A stretch of 58,269 bases of DNA, taken from Anaerolineae bacterium (lineage in GTDB: Bacteria; Chloroflexota; Anaerolineae; Anaerolineales; Villigracilaceae). The notes under the pieces are model-generated. The model searched no databases, was not told the origin of the DNA, and saw only the letters and a list, made by a program, of their open reading frames with translations. The position numbers and the translations under genes were made by a program. Positions 33,915 to 42,977 of this stretch are shown here, piece by piece (the stretch's first letter is position 1; the number at the start of each line of letters is the position of its first letter). Location of the stretch: positions 1 through 58,269 of the forward strand of contig JAFLCE010000014.1 of the NCBI GenBank assembly GCA_017303655.1, read 5' to 3'.

Positions 33915-36900
33915 TTAATTGCGGCGGCGTCTCTTTTTCTTGCTATCAGACGCACCGCCGATCTGTACTGAAGATGCATCGCCCGGCTCAGCGGCTGTCT
34001 CCGTAGTCTCGATCGGAGTGATCTCAACCCGGCGTGGACGTGCCGCAAACGCACGACTAATTACAATTCCACGAACTTCTTCAAGCAACTGTTGGAACAT
34101 TACAGAAGCTTGTCCTTTGTATTGTACCAGCGGGTCACGTTGGGCGTAAGCCTCGAGACCTATCGAAACTCTTAAGGCTTCCACTTTTGTTAAATATTCC
34201 ACCCACAACTCGCTGAAGGCACTCAACAACAACTGGCGATGGACTTCATTCAAAACATACTTCCCAATTGCAGAGGAAAGCTGCGCCGCCTCATCCGCGC
34301 TCATGCTTGAGAAAGCGTCATTGAGTCTCGCCTCACCGAAAGCGATTCGCGCCGCCGGACCAAAATCTGCGAGCTTGTTGGCGTTTTGGCTCAAACGCGT
34401 GAACTCGCTTTGTCCCCAAGTTTCACGCAAAGCTTCTTCTGCCGCCTCAAGATGATTCATCACATCATCAGCGATCTCTTCCGCTTCACGCCCATCTAGC
34501 AATTGTGCAGCATGGAAGGCATACGCAAAACGCGTAAACAGTTGTTTTACCTGCTTGTGAGTCTTCTGGTCAAAGGCAGTACGCGTTCCTTGAGCAAGCG
34601 TAATCAACAAACGCAGCTTGCCAGAGTCGGTTGAAACATCTTCACGCTGCAACAACATATCGAGGTCGCGTGCGATCTGAGCATTCAAGCGTTCGCGCTT
34701 TTTATCAAAGGCTTCTCGCGAGGTCTGCACCAAAATATCTGCGAGATCTTCCCAATCAGAAGGCAGCGGACTCTGCCACTGAATCTGTTCACCGAGGCGG
34801 TTTTGAATGGCACCGATCACACGGGTCGCGCTGATCACGGTCAACTGTGCGGCGACCAGTTCTTGAATATCATCCTTGGCATCTTCTGGGTCATCGCCGA
34901 GTTGCTTCAAAAGATCATTGCTTGGGCGCAGACTGAGGCGCATCAGCCCGTTGATCTCTTCCATTAACTTCTGCGGCTTCGGCGCATCTTCACGGTCACG
35001 CAGACCCTGGAAGAAAGCATCCAATGTATCTTCACGATCAGAGATCTGCGTTTCGAGGGTCTCGCCGGTTTTCTCGATCAGTGTCTCGATGGCACGCAAG
35101 GCATGAACATATTCGGCTTCGATAGACTTCGAGATAAGATCCAAGGTTGCAGGTCGCAAGTCTTTGTTCTTGATTTCATCAAGAAGTAATTTAAAACCAT
35201 AAGACGGATACAAGCCATTCTTTGAATCGAAGGCGGGCTGCACTTGGTCTAGCCAAGCCAGCAAACGCCAGGGACCTTCTTCGTCTGCCAGACCGAGCTC
35301 CACGCGTTTGGTGACTTCATTATCGAGCATCTCTGCCACGTCAACGCTCAAGTCTTCTTTTAGGAAGATGCGGTCGCGTTGGCTGTAGATCTGCTGACGT
35401 TGTGCATTCAAAACATCATCATATTCCAGCAAATGCTTGCGGACGTCGAAGTTGGCGCCTTCAATGCGATGTTGTGACTGTTCGATGACGCTTGCAACCA
35501 AGCGCGCTTCCAGCGGTAGGGAGTCGTCCACTTTGAGGCGTTCCATCAAGGCGCTGACTTGCGCCCCACCCTGCACACGCATCAAGTCATCTTCAAGCGA
35601 GAGATAAAAGCGGGAAGAGCCAGGGTCACCCTGACGAGCCGCACGACCTCGCAACTGATTGTCGATACGGCGAGCTTCATGGCGCTCTGAGCCGAGCACG
35701 TGCAGACCGCCCAATTCTTTCACGCGTTCCATATCTTCAAAATAACCAAGGAAGTTCTTAACCTCGGCTTCATACAAACCAAAATGTGACGAGTCAGTCT
35801 GCTTCAAGGCAGCGCGACGTTCTTCGTGAGTCATGTCGAAGGGATCTTTGAACCCTGCTTTGCCTAACACGCGGTTAACCGCTGTGATAACTTCTTCTGC
35901 CAACTCGCCGCCGAGTTTAATATCGACACCACGACCTGCCATGTTAGTAGCGATGGTCACCGCGCCAAAAGCACCCGCGCCCGCAATGACTTGCGATTCT
36001 TCGGTATGACGACGCGCATTCAAAACCTGATGCACCACGCCGCCCTGAAAGATCTTCTTCAAACGGTCTTTGGTATTTTCTGGCAGGCGTAAAAGTTCAA
36101 GCAAGGTATTGAGGTTGGTATCGTCGTCGAGACTAATATTGGTCATACCATGCGGCTTGATGAACGTGCGCAAAGCATCCGGGGTGATGCGGTCGATGGG
36201 CTCGTTAAAAGGCAAGAGGTCCGCAATGAGCCGCCCGTCTTCTTCCAATTTATTAGCGCGGATGTAATGATCGCGCACCAGCATGTATTGCATCAAACGG
36301 CGCACGGGCTCAGCTTTGAGTCGATTCGAAAGCCGTTCAGACGATTCCACCGACGTGGTACCCACCAACAACGGACGACCCAACGCATTGAAGCGCACGA
36401 TCTCCTGCACAATGGCGCGCAGTTTGGCTTCGACCGTGCGATAGATGACATCGGGATAATCTTTACGGCGGAAGAACAAGGCTGCCGTATCGCCTGCCTT
36501 GGCGAAGTACGAATAGGCGTAGCCATCTTCGTCCTTCGTCTTGATCTCGGTCAGCGGCGCATCTTTGCCGAAGGATTGATATTCCAAATTTGGTGAGATC
36601 GGCGCGACTTCGAGCTTGTAAATTTTATTGAACTCTTCGGCTTCGGTCAGCGCGGTACCGGTCATGCCTGCCAGCTTTTGATACATGCGATAGTAGTTCT
36701 GCAAGGTGACCGTGGCATAGGTGACCGACTCGGGCTCGACCTTCACGCCTTCTTTGGCTTCCACGGCTTGATGCAGACCATCGCTCCAACGCCGCCCAGG
36801 CATGAGCCGCCCCGTCGACTCATCCACGATGACAACTTTGCCTGCCTGCACGAGATAATCTTTGTTGCGATTAAAAAGGAATTGCGCGCGTAGTGACTGC

Positions 36901-37940
36901 TGTAAATAACCCAACAAACGTGCCTGTTCAGGATTCGGTTCTTCGGGGCGATTGGGGTCGAGCAATTGAATGCCCAGCAAAGACTCAACGCGGCTCAACC
37001 CGATCTCGGTCAGGTTGATCGAGCGGGACTTTTCTTCCATCTCGTAATCTTCGGGCTTGAGCTGTTTTACGATCTGCGCCATGCGACCATACCATTCCAA
37101 ATCCCCAGAGGCGGGACCAGAAATGATGAGCGGCGTACGCGCTTCATCGATCAGCACGTTATCGACTTCATCGACCATGGCGAAGTAATGTCCGCGTTGC
37201 ACGCGATTCTCAAGACGCATTGCCATGTTGTCACGCAGGTAATCGAAACCAAATTCAGAGTTGGTGCCGAAGGTGACATCCGCACGATAGGCTTCGACGC
37301 GGTCCACCATCCTTAAGTGACGTTGATCTTCCTGCGGCGACTCACGCTCGAAATCAACGATGAAGGCTTTCTTGCCATTCTCGGTGACCGCCGCCATTTG
37401 CAACACACCCACGCTCAAACCGAGCGCATGGTAAATGGGAGCCATCCAACGCGCATCACGCCGCGCCAAATAATCATTGACTGTAATCAGGTGAACGCCA
37501 CGCCCGGTCAGCGCATTAAGGTAGATCGGCATGGTCGCTACGAGTGTCTTGCCTTCACCCGTGCGCATCTCAGAAATCGAGCCGCCATGCAACGCCGCCC
37601 CGCCAATGATCTGCACATCGTAATGGCGCAGTCCGATCGTGCGTTTTGAGGCTTCGCGCACTGCAGCAAAAGCTTCAGGCATCAGTTCATTTAAAGCATC
37701 CTGTTCGGCTTTCTGAAATTCGCCATTGTTCACCCGCCCGCCTTCGGGCAGGGGATCCAAGCCCGCTGTCGCCGCCTTGACGCGCGCCTTGAACTCCTCG
37801 GTCTTGGCACGCAGTTCATCGTCGCTCAACGCCGCGAATTGGGCTTCGAGCGCATTCACCTGCTCCACCAGCCCGCGGAATTGTTCAACCGTCTTCTTTG
37901 TGGGGTCACCACTGAATAGTTTTACGAAGTTTTTAAGCAT
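33915..37940 (-). CDS. secA: preprotein translocase subunit SecA, oversized
   Basis: 1341 residues with ATG at 37940, against about 840-960 for common SecA. The Walker A MRTGEGKT is at residues 125-132. The DEVD box is in VDEVDNVLIDEARTPLI, the second motor in NMAGRGVDIKLGGELAEE, and the QRGRxGRQGDPG equivalent is LRGRAARQGDPGSSRFYLSLED. Two additions are visible: about 80 residues between LSNRLKAE and HQVLNARRH in the second motor domain, and a helical, coiled-coil-rich extension after about residue 870. The C-terminal tail ends KKKRRRRN and has no CxCx8C(H/C) zinc motif. SecA drives export through SecYEG at the inner membrane. The adenosine deaminase gene follows in the same direction. Confidence 0.95.
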   Translation of the reverse strand: MLKNFVKLFSGDPTKKTVEQFRGLVEQVNALEAQFAALSDDELRAKTEEFKARVKAATAGLDPLPEGGRVNNGEFQKAEQDALNELMPEAFAAVREASKRTIGLRHYDVQIIGGAALHGGSISEMRTGEGKTLVATMPIYLNALTGRGVHLITVNDYLARRDARWMAPIYHALGLSVGVLQMAAVTENGKKAFIVDFERESPQEDQRHLRMVDRVEAYRADVTFGTNSEFGFDYLRDNMAMRLENRVQRGHYFAMVDEVDNVLIDEARTPLIISGPASGDLEWYGRMAQIVKQLKPEDYEMEEKSRSINLTEIGLSRVESLLGIQLLDPNRPEEPNPEQARLLGYLQQSLRAQFLFNRNKDYLVQAGKVVIVDESTGRLMPGRRWSDGLHQAVEAKEGVKVEPESVTYATVTLQNYYRMYQKLAGMTGTALTEAEEFNKIYKLEVAPISPNLEYQSFGKDAPLTEIKTKDEDGYAYSYFAKAGDTAALFFRRKDYPDVIYRTVEAKLRAIVQEIVRFNALGRPLLVGTTSVESSERLSNRLKAEPVRRLMQYMLVRDHYIRANKLEEDGRLIADLLPFNEPIDRITPDALRTFIKPHGMTNISLDDDTNLNTLLELLRLPENTKDRLKKIFQGGVVHQVLNARRHTEESQVIAGAGAFGAVTIATNMAGRGVDIKLGGELAEEVITAVNRVLGKAGFKDPFDMTHEERRAALKQTDSSHFGLYEAEVKNFLGYFEDMERVKELGGLHVLGSERHEARRIDNQLRGRAARQGDPGSSRFYLSLEDDLMRVQGGAQVSALMERLKVDDSLPLEARLVASVIEQSQHRIEGANFDVRKHLLEYDDVLNAQRQQIYSQRDRIFLKEDLSVDVAEMLDNEVTKRVELGLADEEGPWRLLAWLDQVQPAFDSKNGLYPSYGFKLLLDEIKNKDLRPATLDLISKSIEAEYVHALRAIETLIEKTGETLETQISDREDTLDAFFQGLRDREDAPKPQKLMEEINGLMRLSLRPSNDLLKQLGDDPEDAKDDIQELVAAQLTVISATRVIGAIQNRLGEQIQWQSPLPSDWEDLADILVQTSREAFDKKRERLNAQIARDLDMLLQREDVSTDSGKLRLLITLAQGTRTAFDQKTHKQVKQLFTRFAYAFHAAQLLDGREAEEIADDVMNHLEAAEEALRETWGQSEFTRLSQNANKLADFGPAARIAFGEARLNDAFSSMSADEAAQLSSAIGKYVLNEVHRQLLLSAFSELWVEYLTKVEALRVSIGLEAYAQRDPLVQYKGQASVMFQQLLEEVRGIVISRAFAARPRRVEITPIETTETAAEPGDASSVQIGGASDSKKKRRRRN

Positions 37941-37963
37941 GAAATCCCTTTCAACGAGAAGGG

Positions 37964-37972
37964 ATTATAGCA
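37964..37972 (-). promoter_or_regulatory. extended -10 promoter for secA
   Basis: On the minus strand TGC-TATAAT forms an extended -10 box, about 24 bp before the secA ATG. The AAAGGGA site then precedes the start. This promoter is downstream of the terminator of the candidate RNA, so secA need not depend on that transcript. Confidence 0.6.
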
Positions 37973-38014
37973 TGTGGGATATTGGAGGAATGTTAGAGAA
38001 AAAGCTTGGAAAAT

Positions 38015-38252
38015 AAAAAACACACGCCATCCCAAGCGGACGGCGTGTGCCCCATGATTTCGCATCGGGTGTCCCCTCCCCTTGCGCCGATGCGCCGGTG
38101 AGTAAAGAAGACGACCCCTTGGCGCGCTCAGCCTCCTCCGCCAGTTCACTGACGTTCGAGCCACCCAGAGGCTGAGCCGCACCCTGTTGCCCCCATGTGC
38201 CTTGCGGAATTAGGAGCAATGTCCCATTCCATTTAAGTGTAAAACGATTACG
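38015..38252 (-). ncRNA. candidate structured small RNA of unknown family
   Basis: No gene covers this GC-rich block between secA and the divergent response regulator. The minus transcript can form four nested or successive stems: 38178-38181/38204-38207 (CCGC/GCGG type), 38126-38135/38168-38177 (10 bp, CTCAGCCTC), 38061-38068/38087-38094 (8 bp, CGCATCGG), and a final 12-bp hairpin 38021-38032/38038-38049 with a U6 tail. In the last stem one pair is G-U on the minus RNA but A-C on the plus strand, which fixes the orientation. A TTGACG-16-TACAAT promoter lies just upstream. I could not find the SRP GGAAG loop, the tmRNA tag region or the RNase P core; a divergent 6S RNA is possible. Length would be about 235 nt. 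Confidence 0.6.
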
Positions 38253-38258
38253 CTGATG

Positions 38259-38286
38259 ATTGTATCTACTCTATTTGCACCGTCAA
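38259..38286 (-). promoter_or_regulatory. sigma-70 promoter of the candidate RNA
   Basis: TTGACG (38281-38286) and TACAAT (38259-38264) are separated by 16 bp on the minus strand. The predicted start is near 38252, upstream of the GC-rich structured block. Confidence 0.6.
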
Positions 38287-38415
38287 TGAAATCGATACAG
38301 GCATTTGTACTGTATGGCTTGAAACTGGCTTATCTTTCTGCTACCCTTTTTATAAGGGAAACTTTCAGACCTTCTGAAACAACTTATTGAAAAAAATAAA
38401 GAGGGAGTGTAATGT

Positions 38416-39090
38416 ATGCAACCGAAAATACGCGTGGCAATCCTGGACGATCATCCTATGATGTTGGAAGGTTATCTTTCAAAACTCAGGCATGACCCCC
38501 AGATCGAAGTGACCGCCACCATGAGCGTCGCTGACTTATTGGAGCCGGTGCTGCAAACAGCGGAAGTGGATGTTCTGATTCTGGATGTCAGCGTGCCAAC
38601 CTCGGCGGAGAATCGCAATCCATACCCGATCCTGCATGTCATTCCAAAACTGCTGGAAGAATACCCCAACCTGAACATTCTGGTCATCAGTATGCGCATC
38701 GAACGCGGGCTGATTCGTGAAGTGATGGCGGCAGGTGCGAACGGCTACATTCTCAAAGACGATCCGCTCGCCAATGCCAACCTGCTCGCGATCATCAAAT
38801 CTGTGGCAGAGGGCGGGGTATACCTAAGTGAAGAAGCTGGCGCGTTATATGGCAAACATCTTGCCAACGAAGGCGGCAAGCAGCTCAGTCCACGTCAACT
38901 CGAAGCGTTATCGTTGTGCGCTTCACAACCGGGAGCCAAAAGCGTCGTCCTCGCCAAAAAGATGTGCATCACGCATTCAGCCTTCCGTACCTTACTTTCC
39001 GGCGCGTATATCAAATTGAAGGCAGCCAACCGAACAGAAGCCATCGCGAAGGCAAGGCAAATGGGGCTGATCACGCCCGATCAAGATTGA
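38416..39090 (+). CDS. NarL/FixJ-type response regulator
   Basis: 224 residues with ATG at 38416 behind an AGGGAG site. The receiver domain has the acidic pair in ILDDHPMM, the phospho-acceptor Asp in DVLILDVSVP (near residue 54-58), and Lys in GYILKDD. A LuxR-like HTH follows from about residue 155 (QLSPRQLEALSLCASQPGAKS ... FRTLLSGAYIKLKAANRTEA). The HTH is somewhat divergent from the usual ExxVLxLxAxGxSNxEIA pattern. It precedes a histidine kinase of the NarX/HisKA_3 class on the same strand, the natural partner. The 257-bp gap to that kinase holds a 19-bp perfect inverted repeat. Confidence 0.88.
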   Translation: MQPKIRVAILDDHPMMLEGYLSKLRHDPQIEVTATMSVADLLEPVLQTAEVDVLILDVSVPTSAENRNPYPILHVIPKLLEEYPNLNILVISMRIERGLIREVMAAGANGYILKDDPLANANLLAIIKSVAEGGVYLSEEAGALYGKHLANEGGKQLSPRQLEALSLCASQPGAKSVVLAKKMCITHSAFRTLLSGAYIKLKAANRTEAIAKARQMGLITPDQD

Positions 39091-39173
39091 GGCGTTACTG
39101 CGTCGCATCCGCTTCGTCGAGCAGACGAAGCGCCCGCCGAATCACATCCTCAAAAATAGTTTCGATCATGCCA

Positions 39174-39217
39174 GCAGTTCCCATACGGTTGAGCTTGGTC
39201 AACCGTATGGGAACTGC
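39174..39217. repeat. 19-bp perfect inverted repeat between response regulator and kinase
   Basis: Arms at 39174-39192 (GCAGTTCCCATACGGTTGA) and 39199-39217 are exact complements with a 6-base loop. No T-run follows in either direction. The remaining gap 39091-39347 contains no convincing gene, but a TATAAT at 39289-39294 may serve the kinase. Confidence 0.85.
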
Positions 39218-39347
39218 ATCATTTCATCTTCTCCCTCTGATTTGATCGATTTAACAACGTAAATGTACGGGGACAGAAGTACTCGGCTATAATCGAACCA
39301 CCTCCTTTCAAAACAATAATCAGATCAGTATTCACAGGATAACGAGT

Positions 39348-41555
39348 ATGAAGACAATCTCGAACAATCGTAGTGAGTTCATCGAATCCCTTTTCTCATT
39401 AGGGGTACTGTTTGTGCTGCTCATATTCACTTTTGGAATTCTGGTTACCGCCCCTTATTCAGGGTTTTATTTCAACCCCATAAATGGGCAGATCGAAGTT
39501 GTATTCGCCGACGATGAATCACTCTTGAAAATGGGAGATAGCATCGAACAGATCGGCGATATTTCGTTTACGCAATTCAAATCCGATAGAAGGTTGGTGT
39601 TATTTCAAGAAGCTATCAAGGGGGAAGTCATCCAAATTAAGGTAATAAGGGAGGGAGAACCCATCACCGTTTCATGGGTTTTCCCAGGCTTCACGTTGCA
39701 AGAGTTTTCCAATCGGCTGTTCAACGCCTGGATATTGGGCTACGCCTTTTGGCTGGCGGGGTTTACAGCGCAGCTTTCCATCCGCCCACGCGATGTACGC
39801 AGAAGATTATTCATTGCCGCCAATTACCTGATCGCCATTTTTTTGGTATCCGGCAGCCTTTCCTCCTTCCATCTTTGGGAAAGCTCCACCTTCCTCCACA
39901 TCTCCGCATGGCTCGTGATGCCTATCTTCCTGCAACTGCATTGGGAATTTCCGCGCCTGCTGGGGAAAACCTCAAAATTATTTTGGGGCGCTCTTTATAC
40001 AATCGCTTCTCTGCTTGCTTTAGGAGAGTTAGCCCATGTATTACCAAGAAATCTGTATGCATTCGGTTTCCTTGTGGCAATATTGGGCAGCGTCATTCTC
40101 TTACTCGCCCACCTTCTCATTCAAAAAGAAGAACGCCAGACCGTCAGCCTGCTTTTGTTCTCGATCTTCATTGCCTTTTCATTCTTCATTGTTGCAGTCG
40201 TGGCAGTGGCATTTGGAAACGTTATTTATGTTGGCTGGTTCTCCATCTTCTCCATGCCATTTATGCCGCTGGCATATTTCTACCTGATCTACCGCCGTCA
40301 ACTGGGCGGCATGGAAACACGCGTCAATCGCATCATCTCCACATATACCTTCCTCATCATCCTTGGACTGGTACTCTTCGTCATCGTCATCAGCCTATTG
40401 CAAACTCAGATCGCTCTTGAATTCTGGTCTTTCATCGCCGTCGGCAGCGCATTCCTCACCAGCCTGAGCACCATCGCATTTCTGCCGCGCTTTCAAGCCT
40501 TTGTAGACCAGCGTCTTTTCGGCATCAAACTCCCCTATCAAGGCTTGCCCGAAATCTACTCCAGCCGCATCGCCACCTGCGAGAACCTCCCCAACCTGCT
40601 CGCCCTGCTTGAAAACGAAGTTTTCCCCAGCTTACTCGTCCGCCAATATGCCTTCGTGCAATCGAACGATCAACACCTCAAAGCGTTGCTTACTAAAGGC
40701 ATTCCGAGTGATTTATTCGACACCCAAAACGCCGGACGTACCCTTCCCAGCCAGCCACAAGAGGATTGGATACGCCTCACCCTTCCGCTCAAAGTGGGTG
40801 ACACCATCCTTGGCTTTTGGTTACTTGGCAAGCGTGACCCGGATGATCTGTATCCACAGGTTGAAATCCCTATCCTGCAATCGCTCGCCAACCAGACCTC
40901 CATCGCCTTCAGCAACATCCTTCAAACCGATCAGATCCTCAGCATCTACCAGATCGACCTCGAAAAGATCGAAAATGAACGCAAACGCATCGCACGCGAC
41001 CTGCATGACCATGTGTTGAACCAAATCGCCGCCATGCGCAACAGCCTTGACCCCAAAACCCTCCCGCCCACATTCCTCGAAACGTACGAAGACATCAAAC
41101 TCCGTGTGCGCGAGATCATCAACGACCTGCGTCCAACCGTCCTCGATCACGGACTGGCTTTTGCGCTCAGGGAATATATCGAAGACCTCCGGGAAAAGCA
41201 TCCAAACATCAATATCATCTTCAATATCCAAGCCAGCGAAGAGAGAATTCCCGAAAAGATGGAAGAACATATCTACTATATCGTGCGTGAAGCCTGCGAG
41301 AATGCTTTACGGCATGCCAATGCCCGCACCGTAGAGCTTTCTGGCGTCATCACTCCCGGGCAGGTCAGCCTCGCCATACAAGACGATGGTGATGGATTTG
41401 CTTCGACGGGCGAGATCAATGATTTGATCGCCAACCGTCACTTTGGGTTAGCCACCATGAAAGAACGCGCTCACCTAGCCGGGGCAACCCTTGAGCTACA
41501 TTCCCAGCTACAAGCAGGTACCCAAGTCAAAGTCATATGGATTGATAAAGAATAA
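39348..41555 (+). CDS. membrane sensor histidine kinase (NarX/HisKA_3 class) with GAF and PDZ-like sensor
   Basis: 735 residues with ATG at 39348, preceded by AGGA. One N-terminal helix is followed by about 80 extracytoplasmic residues (DDESLLKMGDSIEQIGDISF ... EAIKGEVIQIKVIREGEPITVSW) resembling a PDZ-type fold. Seven or eight helices follow (about 125-350), then a GAF-like region (about 420-530). The HisKA_3 box ERKRIARDLHDHVLNQIAAM puts the phospho-His near residue 553. The ATPase has the N box REACENALRHANA, G1 DDGDGF and HFGLATMKERAHLAGA. It should phosphorylate the adjacent response regulator in response to a membrane or envelope signal. The PDZ-plus-polytopic sensor is less common than simple periplasmic sensors. 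Confidence 0.9.
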   Translation: MKTISNNRSEFIESLFSLGVLFVLLIFTFGILVTAPYSGFYFNPINGQIEVVFADDESLLKMGDSIEQIGDISFTQFKSDRRLVLFQEAIKGEVIQIKVIREGEPITVSWVFPGFTLQEFSNRLFNAWILGYAFWLAGFTAQLSIRPRDVRRRLFIAANYLIAIFLVSGSLSSFHLWESSTFLHISAWLVMPIFLQLHWEFPRLLGKTSKLFWGALYTIASLLALGELAHVLPRNLYAFGFLVAILGSVILLLAHLLIQKEERQTVSLLLFSIFIAFSFFIVAVVAVAFGNVIYVGWFSIFSMPFMPLAYFYLIYRRQLGGMETRVNRIISTYTFLIILGLVLFVIVISLLQTQIALEFWSFIAVGSAFLTSLSTIAFLPRFQAFVDQRLFGIKLPYQGLPEIYSSRIATCENLPNLLALLENEVFPSLLVRQYAFVQSNDQHLKALLTKGIPSDLFDTQNAGRTLPSQPQEDWIRLTLPLKVGDTILGFWLLGKRDPDDLYPQVEIPILQSLANQTSIAFSNILQTDQILSIYQIDLEKIENERKRIARDLHDHVLNQIAAMRNSLDPKTLPPTFLETYEDIKLRVREIINDLRPTVLDHGLAFALREYIEDLREKHPNINIIFNIQASEERIPEKMEEHIYYIVREACENALRHANARTVELSGVITPGQVSLAIQDDGDGFASTGEINDLIANRHFGLATMKERAHLAGATLELHSQLQAGTQVKVIWIDKE

Positions 41556-41582
41556 AAAACACGCCGCTCCCTTTGCGGCGTG
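41553..41582 (-). terminator. intrinsic terminator after the HD-GYP gene
   Basis: An 8-bp GC-rich stem CACGCCGC / GCGGCGTG (41560-41567 and 41575-41582) ends in six Ts when read on the minus strand. It immediately follows the histidine kinase stop, so it serves the convergent HD-GYP operon. Confidence 0.85.
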
Positions 41583-41639
41583 CACCCCCATATTCGCATT
41601 GACTTTCCCCTCGGAATTTCAACGCGCCAAGTAGAAAAA

Positions 41640-42674
41640 TTATTCCAGCATCAAACGGATAAATTCAGGGGCAATCGCAGGGTCAAAATGCTTCCCGATC
41701 TCACTGCGAATGTAGCGTAGCGCATCTGCGCGCGACCATGCTTTTCGATATGGGCGATCAGAAGTCAGGGCATCATAGACATCGGCGAAGGCGAAGATAC
41801 GTGCCGCGAGCGGAATGTCCTCGCCAGCCAGCCCATCGGGGTAGCCGGAGCCATCCCATTTTTCATGATGCGAACGCGGAATGAACAACGCCGGTGAGAT
41901 CTGCGGCACCTGTTCCAGCAGGTCTACTGCAATGGTAGGGTGCAGGCGCATCAACTGCCATTCTTGCGGGGTGAGCGAACCCGTCTTCAATAAAATCTCA
42001 TCAGGGATGGCGATCTTGCCAATATCATGCACTTCCGCGCCGCGTTGAATATGCAACAGCTCTTCTTCTGGAATGCCCAGCCGCCGCGCAAGTTGAACGG
42101 TCATTTCTGCCACACGGCGGGTGTGGTCTTCGGTTTCAAAATCACGCAGATACAAGGCATGTGACCAGCCTTCGATCATCTTATTAATGGAGATAGGCAG
42201 GTTGGCAATGGTGCGGGAAATAGCCTTGTATCGATTGACATTCCAAATGAACAGCACCCATTGATTCCCAAGAACAGGGATCAAGCGAAACTCATACCAG
42301 GAAGCTCTATTTGGCGACGACGCCAACATGCTCTCGAACAGAATAAAACGTCGCGAGTTTCGAATTTGCTCCAGGGCTTGCTCATATTTCTTGAGTGCGA
42401 GCGTGGGCAATACGTTTTGAATGAAGAGCTCATTCGGCTCGAAAGAAAATATCGTAGACCGGGAACCCGCCTGCGCCTTGCAGTTAATCACCCTACCACG
42501 TTCATCCAACACCAAGAGAATATCGTCCAACTCCTTTAGCATGGCTAACAAGCCTTGCTCAGGACCCGTGGGAGCAAAACAAGCACTCGCCGAAACATGG
42601 ATGCCCACACTCTTTTGCCTTCCGATGTTTTCGGTTTGCTCCGTATTGGAAGCGATAGAGAAACGAGATACCAT
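41640..42674 (-). CDS. HD-GYP-domain phosphodiesterase with N-terminal PAS-like domain
   Basis: 344 residues from ATG at 42674, 2 bp after the stop of the small NHLP-like gene; a longer frame would overlap that gene. A PAS-like region (about 35-155: LDDILLVLDERGRVINCKAQ ... WYEFRLIPV) precedes the HD-GYP domain. The metal ligands are in EDHTRRVAEM, the HD pair in EVHDIGKIAIPD, and HHEKWDGSGYPDGLAGEDIP gives the GYP signature. AFADVYDALTSDRPYRKAW is the last conserved block. It likely hydrolyses cyclic di-GMP or cGAMP-type second messengers. No GGDEF partner is present. It is the last gene of a four-gene operon with a 49-residue peptide, DUF5317 and an NHLP-like protein. Confidence 0.9.
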   Translation of the reverse strand: MVSRFSIASNTEQTENIGRQKSVGIHVSASACFAPTGPEQGLLAMLKELDDILLVLDERGRVINCKAQAGSRSTIFSFEPNELFIQNVLPTLALKKYEQALEQIRNSRRFILFESMLASSPNRASWYEFRLIPVLGNQWVLFIWNVNRYKAISRTIANLPISINKMIEGWSHALYLRDFETEDHTRRVAEMTVQLARRLGIPEEELLHIQRGAEVHDIGKIAIPDEILLKTGSLTPQEWQLMRLHPTIAVDLLEQVPQISPALFIPRSHHEKWDGSGYPDGLAGEDIPLAARIFAFADVYDALTSDRPYRKAWSRADALRYIRSEIGKHFDPAIAPEFIRLMLE

Positions 42675-42676
42675 TT

Positions 42677-42967
42677 TTAGTCGGCAGTGCCTAAGGTGTA
42701 TACCTGCCGCGCCAGATCGGAAAGCGTTTCGGCGTGGATGGAGGCGATCAACTCCCATTCTTCGGAAGTGAGCGTAAAGGTTTCACCGAGGTAGCCATTC
42801 TTAAGCGCCTCGCGCGGATTCTTGAGGAGCATGTCACAAAATTGACGGTTGACCACGGCTGCGGCAAAAACTCGATTCAACCCATTGGAGCGAGTGCGCT
42901 GAGGCTGGGTCTGAGTCTGAGGTTGTAAAGAACGTTTCGTAATAGAGCGAGGCGAAGCAGCTAGCAT
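42677..42967 (-). CDS. small NHLP-clan-like protein of unknown function
   Basis: 96 residues with ATG at 42967. The first 28 residues are Arg/Gln/Thr-rich and probably disordered. The rest is helical with the pattern FCDMLLKNPREALKNGY, then LTSEEWELIASIHAETLSDL. This resembles the NHLP clan of RiPP leader-like proteins (Os1348 or franean1_4349 type), where a helix with F-x-x-x-L-L-x-x-P-x-x-A-L is conserved. A classical GG cleavage site and a core rich in Ser/Thr/Cys are not seen, so it may be a standalone helper rather than a precursor. It lies 10 bp after DUF5317 and 2 bp before HD-GYP. Confidence 0.6.
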   Translation of the reverse strand: MLAASPRSITKRSLQPQTQTQPQRTRSNGLNRVFAAAVVNRQFCDMLLKNPREALKNGYLGETFTLTSEEWELIASIHAETLSDLARQVYTLGTAD

Positions 42968-42977
42968 GATGAGTCTC

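Noticed and set aside
38151-38165. GTTCGAG stretch resembling a tRNA T-loop
   Set aside because: No acceptor, D or anticodon stems can be drawn around it.
38015-38252. Assigning the structured block to tmRNA, SRP RNA or RNase P RNA
   Set aside because: The tag-reading region, GGAAG loop and RNase P core motifs were not found.
39095-39202. 35-codon minus-strand frame (TTG start) after the response regulator, ending MIETIFEDVIRRALRLL...
   Set aside because: No ribosome-binding site, it starts inside the 19-bp palindrome, and no family is recognised; chance cannot be excluded.
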